Source of the DNA: WLXB01 sp040221475
GTDB taxonomy: Bacteria; Pseudomonadota; Alphaproteobacteria; Rhodospirillales; Rhodospirillaceae
DNA: 64,000 bases
Direction: 5' to 3'
Assembly (NCBI GenBank): GCA_040221475.1
Contig: JAVKEJ010000053.1
Location: 496,001 to 560,000, forward strand
Shown: positions 15,657 through 24,592 of the stretch, piece by piece
Layout: every line of letters begins with the position of its first letter
Numbering within the stretch: position 1 is the first letter of the stretch
The notes under the pieces: model-generated
The model's input: only the letters and a program-made list of their open reading frames with translations
Told to the model about the DNA's origin: nothing
Databases searched by the model: none
Program-made: the position numbers and the translations under genes

Positions 15657-16589
15657 TTAATCCATCTCCCGCGCCACGCGGAAGCCGAACAGGTGGTAGG
15701 AGGTGGCCTCTGGGTCGCGGCCCCGGAAGCTGGGATCCTGGCGTATGACGCGGCTGCGCCAACTGCCGCTGCGCACCGCGCGTTTTTCGCACGGGCCATC
15801 CACTTCGACCGCACGGCCATCCACCGGCGTTGCGGGGTAATCTTCGAGCGAGCAATCCTGCACCCATTCCCAGACATTGCCGATGGTATCGTAGAGGCCA
15901 AATCCATTGGGCTTGTATTGCCCGACCGGGGCGACCAGGGCATAGCCGTCTGAACAGCTTGCCGCCATGGACATTTCGGTGCCGCTGCCCGCGATGAGAG
16001 CGGGGTCGGCGGCGGCGGTTTGATCCAGCACGTTGCCGTATTCACAGATTTTGCTTTCGTCTTCGCCCCAGAACCACGTGCTGGTGACGCCGCCCCGGGC
16101 GACATATTCCCATTCCGCTTCGGACAGCAGACGATAGGTCTCGCCGGTTTCCGCACTGAGCCAGTCCACATAGGCGAGGGCTTCGGTCCAGTAGACGCAA
16201 ACTACGGGGTCGTTGTCGGCCACCGGACGACCGTAGTCCGGGTCTTCCCAGGTGAAGCCCATCTGGCGACGTTCGCCGCCCCAGGCGCGGCAATCGGAAG
16301 CCTCGTGACCGGTGGCGTTGACGAAGGCGCGCCACTCGGCGGTGGTGACCTCGTATTTGCCAGCGGCGAAGGGCTCGGCAATGGTGACGGTGCGAACGGG
16401 GCCGCGGGTGCGCGGAATGTCGCCGCGCATGATGTCAATTTCGTCTGAGCCCATCTGGAACGTGCCGGGCGGAATAACCACCATTTGGGGACAGGTGGGG
16501 CAGTCTGAAAATTCAGCGCCGGGCGCCAGGGATTGGGCGAACGCCAGAGATGGCATCAAAAACAACAAAGCGATGATGAGACGAGTCAT
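15657..16589 (-). CDS. Secreted SUMF1/FGE-fold protein (copy 3 of 5)
   Basis: This 310-residue protein has a signal peptide (MTRLIIALLFLMPSLAFAQ), FSDCPTCPQM and VVIPPGTFQMGS, then RLLSEAEWEYVARGG, TIGNVWEWVQDC, and at the FGE active-site position RSGSWRSRVIRQD, with no cysteines. It ends FGFRVAREMD. The cysteine ladder is SDCRAW, VVCVYW, ICEYGNV, SCSDGY, QDCSLEDY, GPCEKR. ATG 16589 is preceded by a GGGGGA site; a TTG at 16607 is the alternative. It is divergent from copy 4, 190 bases away, and converges on the HigA-like gene. Confidence 0.8.
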   Translation of the reverse strand: MTRLIIALLFLMPSLAFAQSLAPGAEFSDCPTCPQMVVIPPGTFQMGSDEIDIMRGDIPRTRGPVRTVTIAEPFAAGKYEVTTAEWRAFVNATGHEASDCRAWGGERRQMGFTWEDPDYGRPVADNDPVVCVYWTEALAYVDWLSAETGETYRLLSEAEWEYVARGGVTSTWFWGEDESKICEYGNVLDQTAAADPALIAGSGTEMSMAASCSDGYALVAPVGQYKPNGFGLYDTIGNVWEWVQDCSLEDYPATPVDGRAVEVDGPCEKRAVRSGSWRSRVIRQDPSFRGRDPEATSYHLFGFRVAREMD

Positions 16590-16779
16590 AGGAAATCCCC
16601 CGATCAATTATTGTTCTGGAGCCTAGCGCAGAAACGGCTGCAGCGCCTATGCCTGAGTGAGGCGCATAGTCGCCGAATGGACGTGTCAGCGCTCATCGAG
16701 TATCGGGAGCAGCTGTGTCTTTGTTTCAGGCGGGCTGAAGCATTAGACTGCCTGCAGATGATTTTTAGGGAGAGACTTT

Positions 16780-17751
16780 ATGGCTTTCAAAATGCTCAGA
16801 ACAACATGCGGTGTGCTTTTTGCAGCGATGTTTGGTGCGGGGGGCGCGATTGCAGCAGATGACGCCGTGCACCCCGGCACGAATTTTAAAGACTGTGAGC
16901 ACTGCCCAGAGATGGTGGTTCTCCCCGCAGGGTCTTTTGTGATGGGCTCGAGCCCGGATGAGACGACCATGGCCAAGGTGCGGCATCAGGATGCCGGGCG
17001 GGAATGGCCCCAGCGCACGGTGACACTGTCTCAACCGTTTGCGATTGGGAAATACGAGGTCACCATTGGCGAGTGGCGTGCGTTTGTGGAAGCGACCAAT
17101 CGCCCGGACCCGGAGAGTTGCACGACCTGGACGGAATCCACCAACACCTGGGGTGTGGTTGAAGGCGCGTCCTGGCAAAATGCGGGGTTCTATCAGGGTG
17201 AAGATCACCCCGCAGGCTGTTTGGACTTGCAGGATGTGCGTGACTACAGCGCATGGCTATCCGAGCTGACCGGCGATCGCTACCGCTTGCCCACCGAGGC
17301 CGAGTGGGAATATGCCGCGCGCGGTGGCACGGCCACGCTGAATACCTGGGGCAATACCATGGAGGATATGTGCCGCTTTACCAACACATCTGACCTGACC
17401 CGGGCGGACGTGCATGGCGGTTTTATCGAGAACCCGACGCGTTATTTTAACTGCCGGGATGGTTTTGTGTACACGTCGCCCGTGGGCGCGTTTCCGCCCA
17501 ATGCCTATGGTTTGCACGATATGGTCGGCAACATCTGGGAATGGGTCGAGGACTGCTTCATTGTCGGGTATGAGGGGGCGCCGACCGATGGCTCAGCGCG
17601 GTATGACGCCAATAATTGTGACCGGCTGATCGTGCGCGGCGGCGGATGGTACGCCCGCAACTGGTTTATGCGTCCGGCGGGCCGCAGCCGGGAATATCCC
17701 GATTACCGTGCGACGACGTTGGGTGTGCGTTTGGTGAAAGAGTTGGATTAA
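16780..17751 (+). CDS. Secreted SUMF1/FGE-fold protein (copy 4 of 5)
   Basis: This 323-residue protein has a signal peptide (residues about 1-26, ending AIAAD), FKDCEHCPEM and VVLPAGSFVMGSS, the core RLPTEAEWEYAARGG, MVGNIWEWVEDC and RGGGWYARNWFMRPAGR, and the end LGVRLVKELD. Again there is no cysteine pair after RGG. The ladder is SCTTW, GCLDL, MCRFTNTSDL, NCRDGF, EDCF, NCDRL. A good AGGGAGAG site lies 7 bases before ATG 16780. The conserved WEW, RLP and GG residues suggest that the fold is kept for binding or for another chemistry. Confidence 0.8.
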   Translation: MAFKMLRTTCGVLFAAMFGAGGAIAADDAVHPGTNFKDCEHCPEMVVLPAGSFVMGSSPDETTMAKVRHQDAGREWPQRTVTLSQPFAIGKYEVTIGEWRAFVEATNRPDPESCTTWTESTNTWGVVEGASWQNAGFYQGEDHPAGCLDLQDVRDYSAWLSELTGDRYRLPTEAEWEYAARGGTATLNTWGNTMEDMCRFTNTSDLTRADVHGGFIENPTRYFNCRDGFVYTSPVGAFPPNAYGLHDMVGNIWEWVEDCFIVGYEGAPTDGSARYDANNCDRLIVRGGGWYARNWFMRPAGRSREYPDYRATTLGVRLVKELD

Positions 17752-17950
17752 CGCCGTTATGGCAGGCCACATTCAAGAGGGCCAGATTGAAGCTGAGCGC
17801 TGAGGGCGATTAACGGCTGCACGGCCAAGCTATGACTGCAATTTGTGTTTGAGGTAGATAGGTAATCTGATACCTTTTTTGGACTGTAGCGACACGGAAC
17901 GAGTGGCCGTGACGTCATCACCATGAACATCTCGGCATGAGTATTTCAGT

Positions 17951-18340
17951 ATGAGCACATCGGGCATGTTGTCGGGCAAAGCCTATCAAAAGGTTTTGAA
18001 TCGTGAGTCTTTTGGGCCTGATTCGGTCATTTTTAAAGAGGGCGATCATGGCAACAAGGCTTATGTGATCACCCGCGGCAAAGTCGATATCGTCACCAAA
18101 ACCGTCGATGGAAAGTACAAGAAGCTCCGGGAACTCAAGGAAGGCGAGTTGTTCGGCGAGATGAGCTTGCTCAACGGAGACCGTCGCTCGGCTCATGCAT
18201 TGACCAAAGAGGGCTGCGAAGTGCTGATTATCAGCCAAGCGGTGCTGAAGGAAAAGCTGGAAGCTGCGGACCCGTTTCTGAAATTCTGGATTGAGTTTCT
18301 GAGTGAGCGGATGCTGGACGTCTCAAAACGGGTGAAGTGA
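17951..18340 (+). CDS. Single-domain cyclic nucleotide-binding protein
   Basis: This 129-residue protein consists of one cNMP-binding beta-roll: VIFKEGDHGNKAYVITRGKVDIV at residues 26-48, then the phosphate-binding cassette ELKEGELFGEMSLLNGDRRSAHALT, where the Arg in DRRSA and Glu in FGE are the ligand contacts seen in CRP-like domains. There is no DNA-binding or effector domain, and the C-terminal helix FLSERMLDVSKRVK closes the roll. It may act as a sensor subunit or on a partner protein. Whether it binds cAMP or cGMP is not decided by sequence alone. Confidence 0.8.
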   Translation: MSTSGMLSGKAYQKVLNRESFGPDSVIFKEGDHGNKAYVITRGKVDIVTKTVDGKYKKLRELKEGELFGEMSLLNGDRRSAHALTKEGCEVLIISQAVLKEKLEAADPFLKFWIEFLSERMLDVSKRVK

Positions 18341-18456
18341 TCGCGGCTGTTGACCGCCACGCCATGACCACCTCACTTTAACCACTATGTGTTGATCTAT
18401 TGCCAGGGGCGCGGTAAACGCCCTGCATCAACTATCAACTCTTAGGTATCACACGA

Positions 18457-19539
18457 ATGGCCAAAAAGCCCCGTAAACAGAAGAGTGCAAGCTCGAGAAC
18501 GCCAACCCAGACGGTTGATGCGCCAATTGAGGAAACGTCCTCGATTCCACGACCTGCGGTGCTGATTATCATTGGTATTGTGTTATTGATGCTGGGGCTT
18601 ACCGTTGGTGTCGTGATTGATGTGGTCAGTCGTCCTGACCCCGTTCCAGTTCAAACACAGCCACAAGTGCCTGCGCGGCCAGACCCGAATGTTGCACCAC
18701 CACGCATCGACGTGCCCAAGCAACAGTCCTTCTTTGATCGCCCAGAGGAAGACGCGCGTTCTGAAGCGGAAACTGTAGGTATGGACTCCGTAGCAGCTTT
18801 AGCGCCGCTTGCACTGAATGCGGCCCCGGTTGACGTGCCGTTGGATTGGCCTGTGGTTGCAATCGTGATTGATGACATGGGGCTGGACAAAGCGCGGTCA
18901 GAAAAGATGGTTGCCACAGTTGGGCCCCTGACGTTGTCTTATCTGACCTATGCGGATGATCTGAATGGTCAAGCGCAGGACGCTATCGACGCGGGTCATG
19001 AAGTGATGGCGCATATTCCTATGGAGCCCGTGGGCGCTGCCGATCCTGGGCCGGGGGCGCTGATGACTGACGCCAGTCCCGCAGATTTGCGCGAACAGTT
19101 GGACCGGTTCCTCAACGGGTGGACCGGATATGTCGGCATCAACAATCATATGGGCAGCAAGCTGACGGCAAACCGCGCGGCTATGGACGTGGTGATGCTA
19201 GAACTCAAAGAACGCGGGTTAATGTGGCTGGATTCCCGCACCGTTGCCACCACTGTTGGCGAAGAGTCAGCTGCCGCCATGGGTGTGCCCCATCTTGGCC
19301 GTGATGTATTTTTAGACAATGAAGACGATGTGACAGCGATTGCCAAGCAACTGTCTGAGGTTGAAGCGGTGGCGCGCCGCCAGGGTTATGCGATTGCCAT
19401 TGGCCATCCCAGAGACGCAACGCGCCAAGCGCTTGAGGCATGGCTGGCCACGTTAGAGGCAAAGCAAATTGGGCTGGTGCCGATTACGGAAGTGCTGCGA
19501 CGTCAAGCTGCAAAAAATAGACTTGCCGGACGGGGATAA
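18457..19539 (+). CDS. Divergent polysaccharide deacetylase family protein
   Basis: This 360-residue protein has a short basic cytosolic tail, one transmembrane helix at about residues 34-58 (VLIIIGIVLLMLGLTVGVVIDV), a proline-rich linker, and a periplasmic domain beginning WPVVAIVIDDMGLD. IDDMG, HEVMAHIPMEP, GINNHMGSKLT and IAIGHPRDAT are the motifs of the divergent polysaccharide deacetylase group (YibQ-like). The group often sits beside cell-separation peptidases, and its activity is unsettled. It converges with trpE 24 bases downstream, and the gap has no obvious terminator. Confidence 0.85.
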   Translation: MAKKPRKQKSASSRTPTQTVDAPIEETSSIPRPAVLIIIGIVLLMLGLTVGVVIDVVSRPDPVPVQTQPQVPARPDPNVAPPRIDVPKQQSFFDRPEEDARSEAETVGMDSVAALAPLALNAAPVDVPLDWPVVAIVIDDMGLDKARSEKMVATVGPLTLSYLTYADDLNGQAQDAIDAGHEVMAHIPMEPVGAADPGPGALMTDASPADLREQLDRFLNGWTGYVGINNHMGSKLTANRAAMDVVMLELKERGLMWLDSRTVATTVGEESAAAMGVPHLGRDVFLDNEDDVTAIAKQLSEVEAVARRQGYAIAIGHPRDATRQALEAWLATLEAKQIGLVPITEVLRRQAAKNRLAGRG

Positions 19540-19563
19540 AGGCACTCGACTTTGGTTGCGTCG

Positions 19564-21072
19564 TTATCCGTTGCCACCATAGCGACCGGCTTCGTCGGCG
19601 GCCCGCAGCAGCGCCATGGCTTTGTTCTGGCTTTCCTGGAATTCATATTCCGGGTCTGAGTCTGCGACGATGCCCCCGCCAGCCTGGGCAATGAGTTCTC
19701 CATCTTTGACCAAGGCTGTGCGCAGGGCGATGCAGGTGTCGAGGTCGCCATTGGCGGCAATGTAGCCGATGGCCCCGCCGTAAAAGCTGCGGCGTTCCGG
19801 TTCTAATTCATCAATGATTTCCATGGCACGGACCTTGGGCGCGCCAGAGACCGTGCCCGCTGGGAAGCCCGCCATAAGCGCATCCATGGCGTCATAGTGC
19901 GGGCTCAAAGACCCATCCACGTTGGACACGATATGCATGACATGGCTGTAGTATTCGATGACCATTTGTTCGGTCACTTCAACGGTACCGGTTTTGGTGA
20001 CGCGACCGACATCGTTGCGGCCGAGGTCCAGCAGCATCAGGTGCTCGGACAGCTCCTTGGGGTCGTGCAGCAAATCGCGGGCATGTTGTTCATCCTCAGC
20101 TTTGGTCGCGCCGCGCGGACGTGTGCCGGCGATGGGCCGGATAGTCACTTTGCCATCACGCACACGGACCAGAATTTCCGGACTGGAACCGACGATGGCA
20201 AAGCCATCAAAGTTTAAATAGAACAGAAACGGTGACGGGTTCAGGCGTCGCAACGCCCGGTACAAAGAAAAAGCCGGGTGCGCGAAGGGGCGGCGTAAAC
20301 GTTGTGACGGCACCACCTGAAAAATGTCACCGGCCAGGATGTACTCTTTGGCTTTCTCGACCATCTTATGATAGCCCGCACGACCGACGTTGGAGACCGC
20401 TTCAACCACATCATCGGCCTGACTGGCCGCGGAAATTGGACGCCGGGGCAGGGGGCGATCGAGCGCGTCTATTACGGATTTTAATCTGTTCTGGGCGGCA
20501 ACGTATGCCTGTGCGGCGGAGATGTCTGCGGCCGGGCGGACGGGGGTGACAATTGTCATCGTGTCGGCGATGTTGTCGAAAATGACCATTGCTGTTGGCC
20601 GCATGAATAGACCTTCCGGAATGCCAATCGTATCAGGATTGTCATCAGGAATGTCTTCGATCAAACGAATGGTGTCATACCCCATATACCCAATGAGACC
20701 AGCGGCCATGGGCGGAAGCTCTGGCGGTAAGTCGATGCGTGATTCGGCGACCAGAGCGCGCAGAGAGTCGAGCGTCTGTGTGTCTGCTGTTTCATAGGCC
20801 GTATGTGCGCCGGTTGGATCACGACTGATCTCAGCGGTCTGGCCGTTACAGCGCCAGACCAGGTCTGGTTTCAAGGAAATAAAGGAATAGCGCCCGCGGG
20901 TAGCGCCGCCCTCGACGGACTCAAGCAGGGATACAAAGTTCTCTTCTGTGCCGAGTTTAATGGCGGCAGAGACCGGCGTGTCTAGGTCAGCGACCAGCGA
21001 GGTCCAGGCAACTTGGGCTTTGCCTGAAGCATAGGTTTGGCTAAAGGCTGGAAGAGGTGGAAAAACATCCAT
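19564..21072 (-). CDS. trpE: Anthranilate synthase component I
   Basis: TrpE converts chorismate and ammonia to anthranilate in tryptophan synthesis. The 502-residue protein has the N-terminal regulatory region and the chorismate-binding domain with EYILAGDIFQVVPSQR, PSPFLFYLNFDGF, the RPIAGTRPRG signature, MLLDLGRNDVGRV, HIVSNVDG and the closing GAPKVRAMEIIDELEPERR and GYIAANGD. Length is normal. It follows ppiD on the same strand after 23 bases, a known alphaproteobacterial pairing, but trpG, trpD and trpC do not follow here because the next gene reads convergently. The glutamine amidotransferase subunit must be encoded elsewhere. Confidence 0.95.
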   Translation of the reverse strand: MDVFPPLPAFSQTYASGKAQVAWTSLVADLDTPVSAAIKLGTEENFVSLLESVEGGATRGRYSFISLKPDLVWRCNGQTAEISRDPTGAHTAYETADTQTLDSLRALVAESRIDLPPELPPMAAGLIGYMGYDTIRLIEDIPDDNPDTIGIPEGLFMRPTAMVIFDNIADTMTIVTPVRPAADISAAQAYVAAQNRLKSVIDALDRPLPRRPISAASQADDVVEAVSNVGRAGYHKMVEKAKEYILAGDIFQVVPSQRLRRPFAHPAFSLYRALRRLNPSPFLFYLNFDGFAIVGSSPEILVRVRDGKVTIRPIAGTRPRGATKAEDEQHARDLLHDPKELSEHLMLLDLGRNDVGRVTKTGTVEVTEQMVIEYYSHVMHIVSNVDGSLSPHYDAMDALMAGFPAGTVSGAPKVRAMEIIDELEPERRSFYGGAIGYIAANGDLDTCIALRTALVKDGELIAQAGGGIVADSDPEYEFQESQNKAMALLRAADEAGRYGGNG

Positions 21073-21095
21073 GGCACAGTTACCGGTTCACACCC

Positions 21096-23006
21096 TTATT
21101 GCTCGGGGGTGAGTTGATTGACGGCCTCGCGGTTGAGGACAACATCAAACTCCCGGGTAATGGATTCTGTGAAGCCTGCAATCAGATCATCCGCGAGCGC
21201 ATTTTTGACGGCTGTGACCACCTGCTGTCTGACTTCTGCCAAGTCGGTTTCATCCGGCGGCAGAATTTCTTTTAAACGGGCTATCACATAGCCAGCCGCA
21301 ACCCGGGCTTCGACAACGTCGCCAATATTGGCCTGGAACATCAGGTCCATCAGGGCTGGGCTCACCAGACGCGCCGCGATAATATTGTCGATCCGCAGGC
21401 TGTTTCCGAAGCGGGTGACTGGACCGAGGTTTGCGAACTCGACATCGCTTGAGGTTTCTGCAATCGCTGGAAAATCACTGCCAGGGCCGATGTCGTTGAT
21501 CAGTTCCAGCGCTTTGGCTTGAGTGGCCGCCGCGCGGGTTTGTGTTTCCCACAGCGCACGCACATCCGCTTCAACCAGGGCGTAAGGCTTGGGTGCAGGC
21601 TCGGTGATTGAGATGACACGCAGGATATAAGCGTAGTCGTTGGTTTCAACGAGTTGAGATTCCAAACCTGGCTGAGTGGCAAAGGCCAGCCGCAGGAAGC
21701 GTTCGCGCTCGACAGGGAACGTTAAACGAGACCCATTGCTGTCGCGTCCATCGCGATCAACGTTTTCAAAGTAGATCCGTGTGTATCCTGGTGTCTGAGC
21801 GATCTCTTCCATGGAAATACCGCCCGCAAGCTGATCTTCAAGAAAGATGGTCGCTTCGTAGATTTCGTCGAAGGCCCGGTCAGAGATGATAAATTCGATA
21901 ATGTCGTCTCGCACGACAGGAAGGGCGCTGATGCTGCCGACAGTCAGGTCTGTGACTTCAAACAAGTGCCAGCCAAAATCAGACTGTACAGGTTCAGTAA
22001 TGCCTTTCTGGGTGAGGTTAAAAATGGCTGAAAGATCAAAACCTAAGTTATCATTGGCCTTGAGTTCTCCCAAGTCGATCGGGGCGCCCATGCCTGTGCG
22101 CTCACCCAGTTCAACAAGAGAATCTGACCCTTCAAGGGAGTCGTAAGCAGATCGCGCATCCAGTTCTGTGGGGAAAATAATCTGCCGAACGGTGCGGGTG
22201 GCCTGAGTGCGGTAACGGTCTATATTTTGGTCGTAGAAGGTCTGAATTTCTGCGTCAGTAATGCTGTCCTCTGGGACGAGGTCTCTTGGCCGGATGACGA
22301 TGGCTTCGACACTGCGGGATTCAGGGGCCGTAAAGCGATCTATGTTCTCGTCATAAACGCTGCGAAGTTGCGCTTCTGTTGGTTCCTCGGTCAGTTCAAC
22401 CGTTTCATCGGCAATGTAAAGAACATCTGCGATCCGCTGTTCGGCGCGATATTTAAACAGCGCATCGACCATAATATCAGGCGCACCGGAACTGGTGGCG
22501 ATCGGACGGAGCAGGAACTGACGCGTCACGTCACTGCGCAAAAGATCAACAAAACCTTGTTCTGTCAGATTGTTGCTGGCCAAGACTGAATTCAGCATCA
22601 TCCGGCTGAAATTGCCGGTTTCATCTTTAAAGGAATCTTGTTCGAGTACTGCCCGGCGCAAGGTCTCGTCGGGAATCGAGACGCCCATTTCACGCGCCGC
22701 CATATCAAGAGCGGCTTGCTGGCTGAGTTGGGCCACCAGATTTTCCATGATGCCCAGATCAACAGCATCGCGCGCCGTGAAGTCAGGCCCGACAGCGTTA
22801 CGCAATTTATCGACTTCTGATGTGAAGCGACGCTGCAACTCATTGGTGCTGATTTCAACCTGATCCACCTTAATCACCACGTTGGGATCAACGGCTGGAT
22901 TAATGGCATCGCCAACGCCCCAGACAGCAAAGCTCATCATCAGGACTCCGAGGAAGCCTTTCAGAATCCAGCTCTCTTTGATGGCGTTGGTTAGTCCTTG
23001 AATCAT
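21096..23006 (-). CDS. ppiD: Membrane-anchored periplasmic peptidyl-prolyl isomerase PpiD
   Basis: This 636-residue protein has an N-terminal cytosolic stub, one transmembrane helix (WILKGFLGVLMMSFAVWGVG, residues about 12-31) and a SurA-N-like periplasmic region (NELQRRFTSEVDKLRN). A parvulin-type PPIase domain follows (RTVRQIIFPTELDARSAYDSL through PVQSDFGWHLFEVTDL), with a long helical C-terminal part. PpiD sits at the Sec translocon and helps newly exported proteins fold. Size (about 620) and layout fit. ppiD and trpE probably share a transcript. The 287 bases before it separate it from divergent tpiA and carry short direct repeats. Confidence 0.9.
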   Translation of the reverse strand: MIQGLTNAIKESWILKGFLGVLMMSFAVWGVGDAINPAVDPNVVIKVDQVEISTNELQRRFTSEVDKLRNAVGPDFTARDAVDLGIMENLVAQLSQQAALDMAAREMGVSIPDETLRRAVLEQDSFKDETGNFSRMMLNSVLASNNLTEQGFVDLLRSDVTRQFLLRPIATSSGAPDIMVDALFKYRAEQRIADVLYIADETVELTEEPTEAQLRSVYDENIDRFTAPESRSVEAIVIRPRDLVPEDSITDAEIQTFYDQNIDRYRTQATRTVRQIIFPTELDARSAYDSLEGSDSLVELGERTGMGAPIDLGELKANDNLGFDLSAIFNLTQKGITEPVQSDFGWHLFEVTDLTVGSISALPVVRDDIIEFIISDRAFDEIYEATIFLEDQLAGGISMEEIAQTPGYTRIYFENVDRDGRDSNGSRLTFPVERERFLRLAFATQPGLESQLVETNDYAYILRVISITEPAPKPYALVEADVRALWETQTRAAATQAKALELINDIGPGSDFPAIAETSSDVEFANLGPVTRFGNSLRIDNIIAARLVSPALMDLMFQANIGDVVEARVAAGYVIARLKEILPPDETDLAEVRQQVVTAVKNALADDLIAGFTESITREFDVVLNREAVNQLTPEQ

Positions 23007-23039
23007 CTCATAACCTCGGTTTTCGGGCGGTCAGCCACG

Positions 23040-23103
23040 TTTGTATATTGTTTGCATATCGTTTGCGCGTTTCACGCATGGATATCTTGTGCGCGTTTTA
23101 CGC
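23040..23103. repeat. 11-base periodic repeats and a 14-base direct repeat
   Basis: TTTGTATATTG (23040-23050), TTTGCATATCG (23051-23061) and TTTGCGCGTTT (23062-23072) form an 11-base period. TGCGCGTTTCACGC (23064-23077) recurs as TGCGCGTTTTACGC (23090-23103). They lie in the divergent ppiD/tpiA gap, just before ppiD, where helically phased regulator sites would be expected. Confidence 0.5.
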
Positions 23104-23293
23104 GTCAAACCCAAGGCGGGCAAGCCTTTGACACGGATCTACCCGTGATTTAAGCGTGACTTAACTGTGGCTTGCTTGGGACCCACCTAAGGAAACGCTT
23201 AAGGGAATATGGGGTGGGCGAGTCTGCCTGGAAACCCCCTCTGGCCTATGTTAGCTAAGCTGTCTGGTTCAGCGGTGAATAATCGAGGCACAT

Positions 23294-24037
23294 ATGAGCA
23301 AACTCATAGCAGGCAATTGGAAAATGAACGGGCTCAGGGATGGGGCAATTGCGTTTGCCGATGAGCTTGCCGATAAGGTGGCTTCGCATCAGGGCTTGGT
23401 AGATGTCGCGATTTGCCCGCCCGCGCCTTTGATTCCGATTGTTCTTGAGGCCGTTAGAGCGCGTGGCATTAGCGTCGGCGGGCAGGATTGTCATGCCCAG
23501 GAGTCCGGCGCTCACACAGGAGACGTGAGTGCGGCCTTACTCGCTGACCTTGGTTGCCACTACGTTATTGTCGGGCATTCCGAGCGTCGCGCGGACCATG
23601 GCGAGACCGATGCCCAGGTTCAGGCCAAAGCGCGTGCGGCTTTGGCGGCTGGACTGACCGCTATTGTTTGTGTGGGTGAGACTGAGGCTGAGCGCGATGC
23701 TGGGCAGACTGAGGTTATTGTGGGGGCGCAAATTGATGCCTCTCTGCCACCGGGTGGTTCTCCTGAGAGCGTGGTGATTGCTTACGAGCCGGTCTGGGCG
23801 ATTGGTACCGGAAAAACCCCATCTTTAGAGGATATTGCAGATATTCATGGCTTTATTCGGGCCAGAGCCAAGGCCAGCCATAGATTAGGGAATGAGCTTA
23901 AAATTCTCTATGGGGGGTCGGTTAAGCCTGGCAATGCGGCGGATATCCTAGCGATTGACGGTGTCGATGGGGCCCTGGTGGGCGGCGCAAGTCTGACCGT
24001 GAGTGACTTCTGGGGAATTATTACAAGTTGCCCCTAG
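23294..24037 (+). CDS. tpiA: Triosephosphate isomerase
   Basis: TpiA interconverts dihydroxyacetone phosphate and glyceraldehyde 3-phosphate. The 247-residue protein starts with the AGNWKMNG segment (catalytic Lys), has GHSERR (catalytic His) at about residue 94, AYEPVWAIGTGKTP (catalytic Glu and the mobile loop) and LYGGSVKPGNA with the phosphate-binding GGAS near the end. All catalytic residues are present. It opens the conserved run tpiA-secG-pyrG-kdsA-eno. Its start is 287 bases from divergent ppiD. Confidence 0.97.
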   Translation: MSKLIAGNWKMNGLRDGAIAFADELADKVASHQGLVDVAICPPAPLIPIVLEAVRARGISVGGQDCHAQESGAHTGDVSAALLADLGCHYVIVGHSERRADHGETDAQVQAKARAALAAGLTAIVCVGETEAERDAGQTEVIVGAQIDASLPPGGSPESVVIAYEPVWAIGTGKTPSLEDIADIHGFIRARAKASHRLGNELKILYGGSVKPGNAADILAIDGVDGALVGGASLTVSDFWGIITSCP

Positions 24038-24133
24038 CGAAAGGCCGCAAAGATGACTAAAACCCCCTTCAATAGAACGGGGTAGACGATTGGTTTTAAG
24101 TCTGCTCCATCATTCATAAAGATCAGAGATTCC

Positions 24134-24484
24134 ATGGCTACTGTACTTCTCGTCATACATTTGATTATTGCCATTGTTATGATTGGCATGATTTTGCTGC
24201 AAAAGAGCGAAGGCGGTGCCATGGGTGGTGGCTTGACCGGCGGCGCCTCTGTGACGGGTATGAGCCAGGCGCGGTCTCGTGCGACCCCTCTGACTCGCGG
24301 GACGACAATTTTGGGTATTATTTTCTTTGGCACGAGCCTGGGTCTCGCGCTGTTGGCCAAGCCTCAAGATGCGCCAACCTCCATCTTTGAGACCGCACCG
24401 GTACAAGAGGGCGGTGCCCAAGTGCCTATGGTGCCAAGTGTGCCGAGCGTTCCCTCCGTTCCATCTGTTCCCAACGAAAACTAG
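24134..24484 (+). CDS. secG: Protein-export membrane protein SecG
   Basis: SecG is the small auxiliary subunit of the SecYEG translocon. This 116-residue protein has the two hydrophobic helices (VLLVIHLIIAIVMIGMILLQ and TTILGIIFFGTSLGLALLA) joined by the conserved glycine-rich EGGAMGGGLTGG loop. The C-terminal tail ends in a Val-Pro-Ser tandem repeat encoded by a nine-base repeat at about 24438-24472; such Pro-rich tails vary between species. It lies between tpiA and pyrG, as in many alphaproteobacteria. Confidence 0.93.
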   Translation: MATVLLVIHLIIAIVMIGMILLQKSEGGAMGGGLTGGASVTGMSQARSRATPLTRGTTILGIIFFGTSLGLALLAKPQDAPTSIFETAPVQEGGAQVPMVPSVPSVPSVPSVPNEN

Positions 24485-24592
24485 CGTATTTTGCATCATG
24501 GATGTCCACAGGACTGACCGGACTATGATAAATAGCCGGAACAGCGACCTCTGTGCTTGCAGCGCAGGAAAATCTAGATACATTAGCGGTCC

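Noticed and set aside
16643..16669. Overlapping hairpins GCGCCT/AGGCGC and CTATGC/GCATAG between two SUMF1-type genes
   Set aside because: Stems are only six pairs and have no T-run; they may be chance in a GC-rich gap.
18404..18425. Hairpin CAGGG/CCCTG before the polysaccharide deacetylase gene
   Set aside because: The stem is bulged and short, with no T-run, and is not placed like a terminator for the cNMP-binding gene.
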